DNA of 52,510 nt from Isohypsibius dastychi (Eukaryota > Tardigrada > Eutardigrada > Parachela > Isohypsibiidae): positions 1-52,510 of the forward strand of contig JAQIWT010000029.1 in NCBI GenBank assembly GCA_034696485.1. Reading direction: 5' to 3'. Under the pieces are notes generated by a model. It did not search any database. It was not told the origin of the DNA and was given only the letters and a program-made list of their open reading frames with translations. This document shows positions 35,692 through 45,988 of this stretch, piece after piece. Positions within the stretch are counted from its first letter, which is position 1. Every line of letters begins with the position of its first letter. The position numbers and the translations under genes were made by a program.

Positions 35692-37187
35692 TTAGAATCG
35701 GACATGTTCGCGGGCCTGATCATAAGTCGGAGGCGGGGGAATGCTGGCAATTTCAATTTCAATAAAACAGTTCAAATTAAATGTCGATGAGGAGGAGGAG
35801 GATGTGCGGTGATTGTCGGTTAAGCCATAACTAGGTGGTGAAATCATGGCCACATTATCACTTCCGTAAAGTGGGGGTGAGTTCGAAGTTGTCAGTTCAT
35901 CGGTCAGCGACAACTGTGTCGATATTGGCCATGTTGTTGTTGAATATAGTGGCGGTGGCTCCGTGTGCTGTAATGGACCGGAACCAGCGCTAATCACATG
36001 ATGATGGCGATGTGTGAATTCACGGAGAATTTCGCGGCTTAAGGGTGCGCGAGTAGTGGTGCTGACCAGAATCTCGCAATCTTCTGAAGAGGAATCTTTG
36101 AAGCAACGGAGGTTGGTCGTTGGTCGAAGGAGATAGCGGATTAGGATGCCAATTAACAGTGCGGACGGAACAATACTTGCCACTGCAAAAAAACACGGAA
36201 ATTGTCTCAAGTGGCGTTTTTTGTCGAGAGAAATTCTGGCGAGAGAAATGTGGTAAAAATTTAATTGCGATTTTGAAGCATTTAATAGTGTGATCTTAGC
36301 ATGTCTTCGTGCAGCTGAAGAAACCACAGTTCTTAATTGAATTACTTTTTAATGCATTAGGAAATTTAAATAAGTAAAGCAAGGACGGTTTTTTGCTTTC
36401 TGACGTGAATGGCTTTGAGCTGTTGCAGAATGCAAGGTGAATTGATGTCAAAATAAACAAGGATTGACAGATTTGCGCGGCTTAAATTTATTTATTCACG
36501 ACCAAACTAATTCCATTCAGGCTTCGCCTTAAATTTCAGAGCTTTTGACTTAATTGCACAGGGTTTAATGCGTGACACATTATTGTGCGAGGCATCTTCA
36601 CAGAGAAAAATTTAATTTTTCAGGAAGCAAGAATATTTAGAAATTATACTGAACAGCCGAAATATGGAAGCTAAAAGGTTGAACAATATACAAATGAAGC
36701 GTGTCCCAAACCATGAAACGAATTGAAACTCTAGATAAGACAGTGAAAATGTTTTACACTAGGTGCATCAAGCTAAGATAGTTTGAATCAGTCACGTGGA
36801 GTGAATTGCATAAGTTGAAGTGCTTGAGATGAGCTGAAAGAACCTCTTAAGATCATTTGAAGGTCGAGGACCACGACGTCTCAAAAAATTCTAAATATTC
36901 AAATTCAGCCATGCATGCAAAATATATCCACTTGAATTTTGCGATTGATAATAAAGCGAGGGCGCTTCGTTTGCGATTTTTGTGTTGAACGATTTTGAGA
37001 CACTCTAGCTGCGCTCTCCGGTCAGTAACCTCATTTTTGCCAAGTTTCAATTACGTACTATAAATCGAGGGAATATTTTCAGATCAAAAAATTGCATATA
37101 TTTTTAATTTAAATGTGTCGACTATTTTAACAGCAGAATAATAAGATTTCACTTACCGCAAACACCGAATGTAACCCAGTCCCACAT
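35692..37187 (-). CDS. PPxY protein B: small single-pass membrane protein with four PY motifs
   Basis: Exons 37187-37157 and 36182-35692 give 173 residues. The N-terminus MWDWVTFGVC runs into a membrane segment (VASIVPSALLIGILIRYLL) and then a basic stop-transfer region. The cytoplasmic tail has four PPxY motifs (EPPPLYS, SPPLYG, SPPSYG, PPPPTYD), a His-rich stretch HRHHH and a Ser run. The first intron (974 bp) has phase 1, as in gene A. Multiple PY motifs suggest tight binding to multi-WW ligases such as NEDD4 and a role in trafficking or turnover of partners, which is inference. The tiny first exon makes the start codon less certain. Confidence 0.68.
36183..37156 (-). other. Intron 1 of PPxY gene B
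   Basis: 974 bp of AT-rich sequence. One open frame (36853-37050 minus) has no recognised domain. No element or RNA gene was found. Confidence 0.4.
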
Positions 37188-39155
37188 TCTGGTTAATTCG
37201 AAGGCTGAGGAAAAAATGACAACAGGAACAATCAATGTTTGGCCGGAAAATCAATCACAAACAAAGCAGATGAAAGTCCGGCAATTGAAAATCGAATAGG
37301 ACGGTGCAACAAGATGTAATCTTTAGCAAGAACATACAGGCCAAGACACGATCATTAGCGAATAATCTGTCACAGTTGCACAAAGACCGCTACGCGCAAC
37401 TTGAGGGCGCCTGTTAATTTTGCGCTCTTCTGCCAAAAAAGATGGACACACGAATGAAATGCCGGCAGGAAAGAACAACGAACATCTCACACGTGCAATC
37501 TGCCGTGCAATCGAGCCGGACTCGGGTTGTTAATAAATCGACGGTCTGGCTGGCGGCGAACAAGACGACAAATAATGCAGCGTGAATAAAACACGGAATA
37601 AAAGTGATCAAAGAGTCTGGCCTTGAGGACGTCAACTGACCGTGCCAAGAAAGAAAAAAGTCATGGGTGGGTTTTTCAGCCTCCTCGTGTTGGACAAGAA
37701 AAACGTGATTGAATTCGATTTCCTAGCGCTGGTCGATTCTTCTTCTACCCGTCAGCGATATTTTCTCACGCTGCAATGCGTTGCTGTCGTCAGTCAGGAA
37801 AAATGAACCTGCTACTGTACATTCATTCACTGGTCCGCACATAAAAGAATAAAGTATCGAAACCCGACCGGGACAAAAGCAAATATAGACTGCATTAAAA
37901 AATGTCCGGGTCCCACTATTTGTATAGAAAATATTCCCCCGGCCGATCCCTGGGCGGTACATACACTTTCCAACTATTGTCTCGGATCAAGTGAGGCATG
38001 GTCGACGCAAAATGCGAAATGAATTCGTTCGATTGCTTTCTGCGAAATCGGCTCCCTTTTTCTATCGACCTGCGCTCTTCATGTTGGCCGGCAGACGAGT
38101 TTCTTATCGATCACTCGTCAGCGATCAATTTGCTTTAGACCATAACCATCTGAAGTGCGTCGGAAAGCACGGGCCTACGGGTGAACTTGTATTGATTGAT
38201 TGGCGAATTTTGAAAGGTTCCTTTTAGCCGAACAAAACTATTGTGAAAATGTCTAATCAGAGGATAATTAATCTAATTCTGGGTTCTAATGAATGATATA
38301 CCATAATGCAGCGCCGGAAACGAAAGACTAATTTTCGCATTTTTTAAACTTGTTGAGCCACCAGGTTCCAGCAGAAGAACTGTAGTAATCAAATGCAAGT
38401 TCGAAAATAAAGATTTTTTTCTTCACCACTCATTATACAGAACAGAAAACTACAGAATAAAACACAGAATACTGTATTGCTTTATTTTTTTACTGGGAAA
38501 TTGGAAAATACCCGATTCTGAACAGTTTTTACTGCATCAAACTGCAGTAATTTTATCAGAGTAATTTGTTTAGGATCACTTTCATTCAGAGAGTAGAGAA
38601 ATCCGAAAAACGTTGGCCATCGTCAGTGACTCACGTCAGTTCAACTTGGCAAACAAGAAATCTGCAAGGCCCCAGTATTTATTCTGTATTCGTTGGTTCA
38701 CCACATCATCCACTCCACATTATTATTCATTACGTTCAAGAAAATTTTTTGCATATTATAAACCTAAGACGACAATATTTTGTGAATTTCCCAATAGACA
38801 TACAATTTTGTTTTCAAAACACGGATCGCGATATTCCATATTCCACATAGTGCGTGACATCAGGGTTGACGCATTCGTAGGTTCAGCGACGTGTGCCCTG
38901 CATGCGCAAGCCAGACGCATCGCATCATCAGCTGTTTCATCAGCAAGAACAGAAGCGCGTGATTTATCAAAATCATCTCTTCAAACTCGACCCACTTCTT
39001 CTTTGTTGTTACCGTTCTTATCCAATTAATTTGAAAGTACTTCTGTTCCGTACGAAGCCTCCCCCAAGATAAGTCTAAAGCTTGGCGCAGCCAGTTGTCA
39101 GCGTTATTATCCAGCCAACTTTTGTGGTTTATTTTCTGGAAATCGAAGACGAATA
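37188..39155. other. About 2 kb without a recognised gene
   Basis: The largest gap in the window, between divergent PPxY gene B and the 26/29-kDa protease. Several open frames of 60-140 codons exist (for example 37414-37635 minus and 38613-39029 plus), but none has a supported start, splice pattern or recognisable domain. It probably carries promoters and 5' UTR exons of the two flanking genes. Confidence 0.45.
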
Positions 39156-41935
39156 ATGGCGTCCTGGATGATTTTTGGACTCTTAGGTAAGCTTCATTAA
39201 AACTTAGAGGGACGTAATAATCCGAGTGTTATCTGTCCAGGAGTCTTGTCCACGGCGTCTGCTTGGAAAGTCCCTGATTTCGGACCTTATTACACCGCTT
39301 CTGGAGTAATTCAGTTGCCTTATGCTGAAATCAAGGAACCTTTCAACGCCTACTTTGATCTCCTGAATAACCGGAGTCGAATAGATTATTATGGAGGTTT
39401 GTGGATTTGGGACGAGGAGCACGAATTTGGAGCGTTCAGCAAACGTTTTGTTTTTCAGGAATGGTGATGACTTTCCAACGTGGGGATGAAACTGACTTTG
39501 GAGTCATGTACAAAGTCGCTCCGTTGACAACTGAGACTGTCTTGAATGCTCAGACGTGCTTCCAAGTCAACGGAACCAAAGACAATGAAGTGCTGCCTCA
39601 GACAATCATCCCAGATTTGAGTCAGTTTACGGTCAGTATACCACTTCCGGTTGACGATTTTCACGTGATAGTTTTGACTGTGTTTCTTGCAGTTCAAAGG
39701 TGAAACGCCTTGTAAATGGGGTACTTGTGAGCAATACTTCTTGACCGTTGAGGTGGGAGATGTCACCAGTCGGTATAAGTTTCTTCTGACGCGACGTGAT
39801 TCTGACGGAAGCCCGATTCCTCGCCACTATGAAATGAAAGGATATGACAGTTTGATCGGAAGTCATTACGACAAGTATGTCGTCCAGTATTTGGAATACG
39901 AGCCAGTCAAGCCCATCGCTTCCGGTAAATAAATACTGATCACGTTTTATTTATAGGATTTGAAATTGATTTTATTTATTCTTTGAATCTGAAATATTCG
40001 CAGCCTAAGTTGATATTTAAATTCAACTGATTTTGAAAGCTTTTTCAACTGCTTAAGCAGGAACTGGATATTTTTAGGTTGACTTTTTGAGAGTTTATTC
40101 TGAACGTGATTCCTTTTGGATGTCTTATGAAATGAATACTTCTCGAATATTATATCAAAACTGGTCTGCAATTTTTCCTGTTTTAGGATGATTTTATCTT
40201 TGGTTTTCTTGTTCAGATTGCTTGCAGCGTTTGTTTGACAAGAGTACTTTAAATGTTTCGTGACTAAACAATTTTGTTGTATTTGAAACTGGAATTTCTG
40301 AAGATTTTTTTAATTTTCGAAACTTTGGATTTCTGATTTAGCTCTGGTGTACTTTTCATCGCTTCCCAGACTGCAACTTCTGTTGAACTATTTCTGGACT
40401 TTGTAACGTGGCTTTCCACTTTATTCGCAAATGATAACAGTAGGAAATACAGTATGTCATTTTTAATCTGACAGAATTTGACAAGGGCTCGTTTCTGATT
40501 GGAAGTTCAAATGTATTTTTCAGTTTTCGATATTCCGGAAGGATTATCATGCACCGGATTCCCGGGACCCGGATCAGGATTGGAAAAGATCGTGGATGCT
40601 AATCCCATGCGGGAATTCGTCCATCAAGACAGCAGCCATATCGAAGAAGCCTTCGATGAGTTCAAAGAAACCCACGGAAAAGATTACAAACACGAAAAGG
40701 AGCACAAACATCGTCTCCATAATTTCCGTCACAATTACCGATTCATCAAAAGCCACAACCGCGCCGGAAAGAGCTATAAAATGAAAGTCAACCATCTCGC
40801 CGATCACAGTGACATGGAACTCCGAACTCGCCGAGGTCGTCTTCACACCAAAGGAAAATCAAACAACGGATTATTTTTCAATAAGAAACAATATAAAGTC
40901 AAGGACATCCCGGATACGATTGATTGGAGAATTAATGGAGCGGTCACCCCTGTCAAAGATCAGGCGATCTGTGGTTCATGTTGGTCATTTGGAACGGTTG
41001 GGTCGATTGAAGGTAGTGTTGGCCCAATATGATGGATATGATATCGATATGATAACAATATTCCTTCAATTTGAAGGAGCTCTGTTTGTCAAGACTGGGA
41101 AGCTCATCAAGTTGAGTGAGCAAAATCTGGTTGATTGCTCTTGGGGATTCGGAAATAACGCTTGCGATGGGGGTGAGGAATGGAGAGCTTATGAGTGGAT
41201 TATGAAGCACGGAGGCATCGCGACTGATGAATCTTATGGAGCTTATTTGGGAGCTGTAAGCAAAAATATTGCGACTACTCGGGTGGAAAGTAGAATGAAA
41301 ATATTTTTCGAAAACAAATAATTCTGTGATATAGAAGGCGTTGAATAATGAATGTGGTTAGAACGTTTGCATTTTATTTTATCAGATTTCCACTTATTTT
41401 CTGGTTTTTTTGGAGAAAAGCAGTTTGGATGTTTTGTGATTTTCCACAAGGTCATAACATGCCGAAATTCTTATTTTGCTTCACAAAACCATGCATTTTT
41501 AGTTGTTTTCGTTGTACAAGCCTTCCCATTTATGCCTGTGTTTTTCAGGATGGTTATTGCCACTATAATTCCTCTTCCACCGTTATTGGCGCTAAGATTG
41601 AATCGTACGTTAACGTAACTTCCGGTGACGAACAAGCGCTGAAAATGGCCATTGCGGTTCATGGACCGGTCGCTGTCGGAATCGATGCCGCACATAAATC
41701 TTTCAGTTTCTACTCACATGGTGTCTTTTATGAACCTGATTGTAAAAATGGAGTAGATGATTTGGATCACGCGGTGCTGGCGGTTGGTTATGGCGAACTC
41801 AACGGGGAACCTTATTGGCTTGTCAAGAACTCGTGGAGCACCTACTGGGGAAATGACGGTTATGTTCTTATGAGCCGAAAAGATAATAATTGCGGTGTGA
41901 CAACGGACGCTACTTTTGTCAACATTGCGGTTTGA
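39156..41935 (+). CDS. 26-29-p: 26/29-kDa-type C1A cysteine protease
   Basis: Seven exons (39156-39186, 39241-39396, 39459-39631, 39693-39924, 40524-41012, 41077-41255, 41549-41935) give 548 residues, essentially the length of the insect 26-29-p protein (549). A signal peptide is followed by the family-specific N-terminal domain ([43 protein letters not shown]), a linker [11 protein letters not shown], an I29-type propeptide (FKETHGKDY... VNHLAD) and a papain domain. Catalytic residues are present: Q/C in [12 protein letters not shown] in [12 protein letters not shown] in [10 protein letters not shown]. It is a secreted or lysosomal protease; in flies the hemocyte enzyme is processed to 26- and 29-kDa chains. 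The acceptor of exon 6 (TTTGAAG) is weak. Confidence 0.95.
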
Positions 41936-42337
41936 GCTCTTTCAAACTGTTTCCCTGTTTTATTGACCCTTTCGTAAGTTTGACTTGTGAGACTAGCTCA
42001 TTCCATGTGATGATTGTTTGGCACTTCGGCTTTTTTAATTTTGTTGAATTTGTTCTTGATGGGAAAAAATTGTGACGTCAATTTCTTGAATAAAACTGAT
42101 CGATGCTTCTAGGGAGAGTTTCGTTGACAGAATATGAATTTTGTTAGGAAATGCATTTTATCTAGTTTTGGCGAAAAACACTGCTGTTATGAAGAGATAT
42201 TTTCGTACATTGTGAGGTCGTTTGACGTACAGTCAGTACAATGTACATTTGGTTTTTGCAGATGGTAGAAACGAAACTACATGGAACCGATAGCGAATTA
42301 TATTTCTGTTCACTCCCACCTGTTAGACTAAAATACC
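41936..42337. other. Intergenic region between the 26/29-kDa protease and the 5S unit
   Basis: About 400 bp. An AATAAA at about 42090 is a likely poly(A) signal for the protease. I looked for a spliced-leader RNA gene beside the 5S genes and saw no SL-like sequence followed by an Sm site. Confidence 0.4.
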
Positions 42338-42397
42338 ATTGACATGCGACCAGAAATATTAATTTCACACAGCAAGTTCTGTTTTTGTCTAATACAT
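42338..42397 (+). promoter_or_regulatory. Conserved 5' flank of 5S rRNA copy 1
   Basis: About 60 bp upstream of copy 1 match the flank of copy 2 (about 42876-42935, minus strand). Both contain an ACACAG.AAGTTCT word and a T-rich TCTAAT just before the gene. Conservation outside the transcript suggests an upstream polymerase III promoter element, or simply that the duplication included the flank. Confidence 0.5.
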
Positions 42398-42516
42398 GCC
42401 TACGACCATACCACGTAGAATGCTCCCGATCCCGTTCGATCTCGGAAGATAAGCTATATCGGGCCTGGTTAGTACTTAGATGGGTGACCGCTTGGGAACA
42501 CCGGGTGTTGTAGGCT
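42398..42516 (+). rRNA. 5S rRNA: 5S ribosomal RNA, copy 1
   Basis: 119 nt from GCCTACGACCATACC to GTTGTAGGCT. It has the closing stem, the A box region AAGATAAGC, and the C box GATGGGTGACCGC. A terminator TTCTTTTTG follows. It differs from copy 2 only at 42457-42458, where TA replaces CG. Confidence 0.93.
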
Positions 42517-42756
42517 TCTTTTTGCAACCTTTTTATGGTGGATCGACATAAGCATTGGAAATGTTTTTCGAGTAAATGTTTTTTGTTCACCATAAAACCA
42601 AATCGTTTCAAGGTAAGTGTTAATGAAATCACCGCGGTTTACCGTAGAATATTTGCAAAGGAATTTATTTTGTTCATATGAAGAGGGACGATGATTTCGG
42701 TCAAAGCTGCAGTATATTCACAAAGTACGATTCACAAAGAAATGTTTGGAAAAAAA

Positions 42757-42875
42757 AGCCTACAACACCCGGTGTTCCCAAGCGGTCACCCATCTAAGTA
42801 CTAACCAGGCCCGACGTAGCTTATCTTCCGAGATCGAACGGGATCGGGAGCATTCTACGTGGTATGGTCGTAGGC
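42757..42875 (-). rRNA. 5S rRNA: 5S ribosomal RNA, copy 2 (inverted)
   Basis: 119 nt, transcribed toward copy 1, identical to it except at two adjacent bases, where copy 2 keeps the more canonical CG (GCTACGTCGGG). It is followed by a T8 terminator on the minus strand. The two genes converge across a 240-bp spacer. Confidence 0.94.
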
Positions 42876-42935
42876 ATAGATTAGACCAAAATAGAACTTT
42901 CTGTGTAAAATTAGAGTATATTTCCGGTGGTTCAG

Positions 42936-43298
42936 AAAGTTGCAATATGCAAATACATCATGCTAGGTTATTTCATTTCAGTTGCTTGTTAGAACCAAAA
43001 TGCCGAGCTAGTTACCTTCCGATCTACCTTCCAAGTTACGTACAGTACAGGCCGCCCCTGACTTCCACCTACCGCAGTACGTACGTGGTATGTACGTACA
43101 GGCTGCTTGGGGTGACAAGCAAGCAAGCACGCAGTCACATAACGTGCATATCAAACAACGTATCCGAAACGCACGCTTTTTTGTGATGCACGAATTAACT
43201 CGTACCGAACTCGTACGTCTTTGCACGAAATTCAAACAAGACAAGATGAGCCAAGATTTCAAATGCGTTCTTTCTAATTATCTTTGTCAGCCAAAACC
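42936..43298. promoter_or_regulatory. Upstream region of SLU7
   Basis: About 360 bp between the 5S unit and SLU7. It has a cluster of ACGTAC/GTACGTAC palindromic words at about 43036-43100 and an acceptor at 43289-43290 just before the SLU7 ATG, so a 5' UTR exon is spliced in. Confidence 0.4.
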
Positions 43299-45595
43299 AT
43301 GACTTCATCGGGACTACCCGTATCCGCGATCATCCGAAAGAAAAATGTTGCTGAGGATGGAAAAAAATCCAGCCGTGATGACTATCGAAAAGCGAAGGAG
43401 CTGGAAGAAGCCCGTAAAGCAGGAACTGTACCAGCTGAACAGGATGAAGAAGGACGCGATATCAATCCGCACATTCCCCATTACATTGCTGCTGCTCCGT
43501 GGTACATCGGAGCTACGGGACCCACTTTGAAACATCAGCGAGCTCCGGAGGAGAAGCAGAAAGTGTACGCTGGAATCGCAGATTGGTACAAAAAAGGAGT
43601 CAACTTCAATTCAGTCTCGACGAAATTCCGCAAAGGAGCTTGTGAGAACTGCGGAGCCATGACACACAAGAAGAAAGACTGTTTGGAACGACCAAGGAAA
43701 ATTGGAGCGAGATTCACGGGAGACAATATCGCGCCTGATGAATTTGTTAATTCAAATATTGATCACGACTTCGAAGGTATTTGTTTTCTTCTTTCCGTTT
43801 TTGAATCGATCAGATGTTTTCGTTGTAGGAAAGAGAGATCGTTGGAATGGTTATGATCCAAGTGAATACAAAGCTGTTGTGGAAGAGTTCGCCAAGATCG
43901 AGGAAGTCAAGCAGCATCTGAAAGCTGAGAAGTTGTCCTCCGACGACGCTGTTGAATTTGGTGAAGGAAGCGTTGAAGCTGCGACGGATGAGGTGGCGAA
44001 AGTTGAACCTGTTGATGTGGATGATAATGAGGATAAATATGCGGATGATATGGAAATGCCTGGTACGAAGGTCGACAGCAAACAGCGGATTACTGTGAGA
44101 AATCTTCGAATTCGGGAGGATACGGCAAAATATTTGTTGAACTTGGATTTGAGTTCCGCTTATTATGATCCGAAAACGAGGAGTATGAGAGAGGATCCGT
44201 TTAAAGATACACCTGTCATCACGGAGACGTTGTTTACGGGAGAGAATGCTGTGAGGTTTTCGGGAGAAACCCATCGAGTTGCCAAAGCGCAGCTATTTGC
44301 TTGGGACGCTTACGAGAAAGGAGTTGATCTTCATCTTCAGGTGAGGAATCATAACAGAAGAAAATTGTGATAAAATTATAGTTGCAAAAGCGTACGTATC
44401 CCGAACAGTTTTCAGATCTGTTTTTCGTTCAAAATATGATGTAGGTTGTTCTGGGCTTGGATCGTTTTAATTTAACTGTGTTTGTTCAATGTCCGGAATT
44501 TAGTTCGGTGTTTTTATTCTGTTGTTGAGTTTGATTTTGGTCGAATTATGACGGGAAGTCAGTCAGTGATTTTGTTCTGAATCGAACTCCGAGTCGGTTT
44601 TGGATGATTCGGGTTCTGGTCTTCCTTAGTTTCGGACAAGTTCATGATTCAAGTCCCAGCACTGATCTCAAATTTGAGAAAATTTAATTTCAGTGACGAA
44701 TCCTTCATTTTCGTAATGTTTATCTCATTTTTTCTAAATCTTATTTCCAAAATTTCTCAATGCTGAACATTTCGTTCGTGATTTTCCAGTTTCTTCGTTT
44801 CAGGCTGATCCAACTAAAGCGGAACTGCTGCGAAAGCAATATGAAGAGAAGAAAGGTGAATTCAAGCAAAACATCGAGAAAGACATTCTGGAAAGATACG
44901 GCGGTGCTGAGCATTTGGATGCTCCTCCAAAAGAACTGCTTCTCGCGCAAACCGAATCCTTCGTTCGATACTCACGCCGCGGTGATATTTTGGAAGGAGT
45001 CGAGAAACCTGTTGTTCGATCGAGATATGAAGAAGATCAGTACAATAACAACCACACTTCCGTCTGGGGATCTTATTGGGAAAATGGGCATTGGGGATAT
45101 AAATGCTGCCACAGTTTTGTTAAAATGTCCTACTGCACCGGAATGGCTGGAATATTGGCCAGAAAAGCGGAGAAAATGGAAGAAGACGAACCGGTATCTC
45201 AATCGGTCGAACAACCTCCCCACATTCCGGATCAGAGCGGCTCTTCCGTAGAAACGGTGGATTCGGCGGAAGTGGAGCGGAAACGGAAACGCCGGTCGAA
45301 ATCATCGAGTTCTTCAAGTTCATCCAGCTCGTCCTCGAGTTCTGGATCGAGTAGCTCAGATTCCAGTAGCGAATCGGAAGACGAAGAGAAATTAAGGCAG
45401 AAGAAGATCAGAGCGGCTTTGAAAGCCCAGGAAGAACAGGATCGGGAAGCCGCCCGGATTTTATCGATGGATGAACGGAGACGACCTTACCATAGTTTCC
45501 ATGAAGTCAAGAAAATGACGGATGAAGATATGGAGGCTTATAATATCAGGAAATTACATCCGGATGATCCGATGGCGAAATTTATGAAAAAATAG
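43299..45595 (+). CDS. SLU7: Pre-mRNA splicing factor SLU7
   Basis: Exons 43299-43776, 43829-44340 and 44804-45595 give 593 residues (human 586). The CCHC zinc knuckle [14 protein letters not shown] and the following [12 protein letters not shown] are diagnostic. [40 protein letters not shown] and [15 protein letters not shown] follow the family order, as do [26 protein letters not shown] and the C-terminal [17 protein letters not shown]7 helps dock the 3' splice site in the second catalytic step. The tail holds a KRKRR motif and a long Ser-rich run ahead of an acidic segment. The ATG follows an acceptor at 43289-43290. Confidence 0.97.
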
Positions 45596-45988
45596 TAAGA
45601 TTAAGTTTTTATTCTCTTTTTATGGATTATGGGTTTTGTAACCGCCATTTGGGAATTACTCGTGAGGTGTGTTTAATCCTGCTGAAACGGCAGTTTGATT
45701 GTACATTAAAAGTTGAGCTGACTGAGTCACTTGTTTGAATTGTTCGTTCTTCAACTTGGAAATGAAATCGCTGTTAAAAACGTCACGCTGCAAGGTGTGT
45801 TTAACTGGAAACTGAATTTGAGATTCGCCGCAGGTACTTATAAACTCGAGGTTGTACCTTTTTTTCCGTCGTGTTGTTTTGCGGAAGGACAGTCGAAGTC
45901 GGCTCTAAAGTGAAACGGTTGCGTCGTCATTTTATTATCAACAGCTGTTTTTTTCACGAATTGTTTTTTCGCGTGGGAAAATTCGGAA
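45596..45988. other. Intergenic region between SLU7 and the MNNL-like gene
   Basis: 393 bp. It contains the SLU7 3' end and the upstream region of the next gene. A plus-strand open frame at 45731-45913 has no recognised domain. Confidence 0.4.

Noticed and set aside
37414-37635. Minus-strand open frame with a signal-like N-terminus and CTADCTC cysteines, considered as a 5' exon of PPxY gene B
   Set aside because: No ATG opens the frame (only TTG), and no donor in suitable phase joins it to the membrane exon.
38613-39029. 138-codon plus-strand open frame upstream of the 26/29-kDa protease
   Set aside because: Basic, biased composition with no domain, signal or splice context; likely leader or intergenic chance frame.
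42160-42397. Possible spliced-leader RNA gene linked to the 5S unit, as in some nematodes
   Set aside because: No SL-like 5' sequence, donor and Sm-site arrangement was visible on either strand near the 5S copies.
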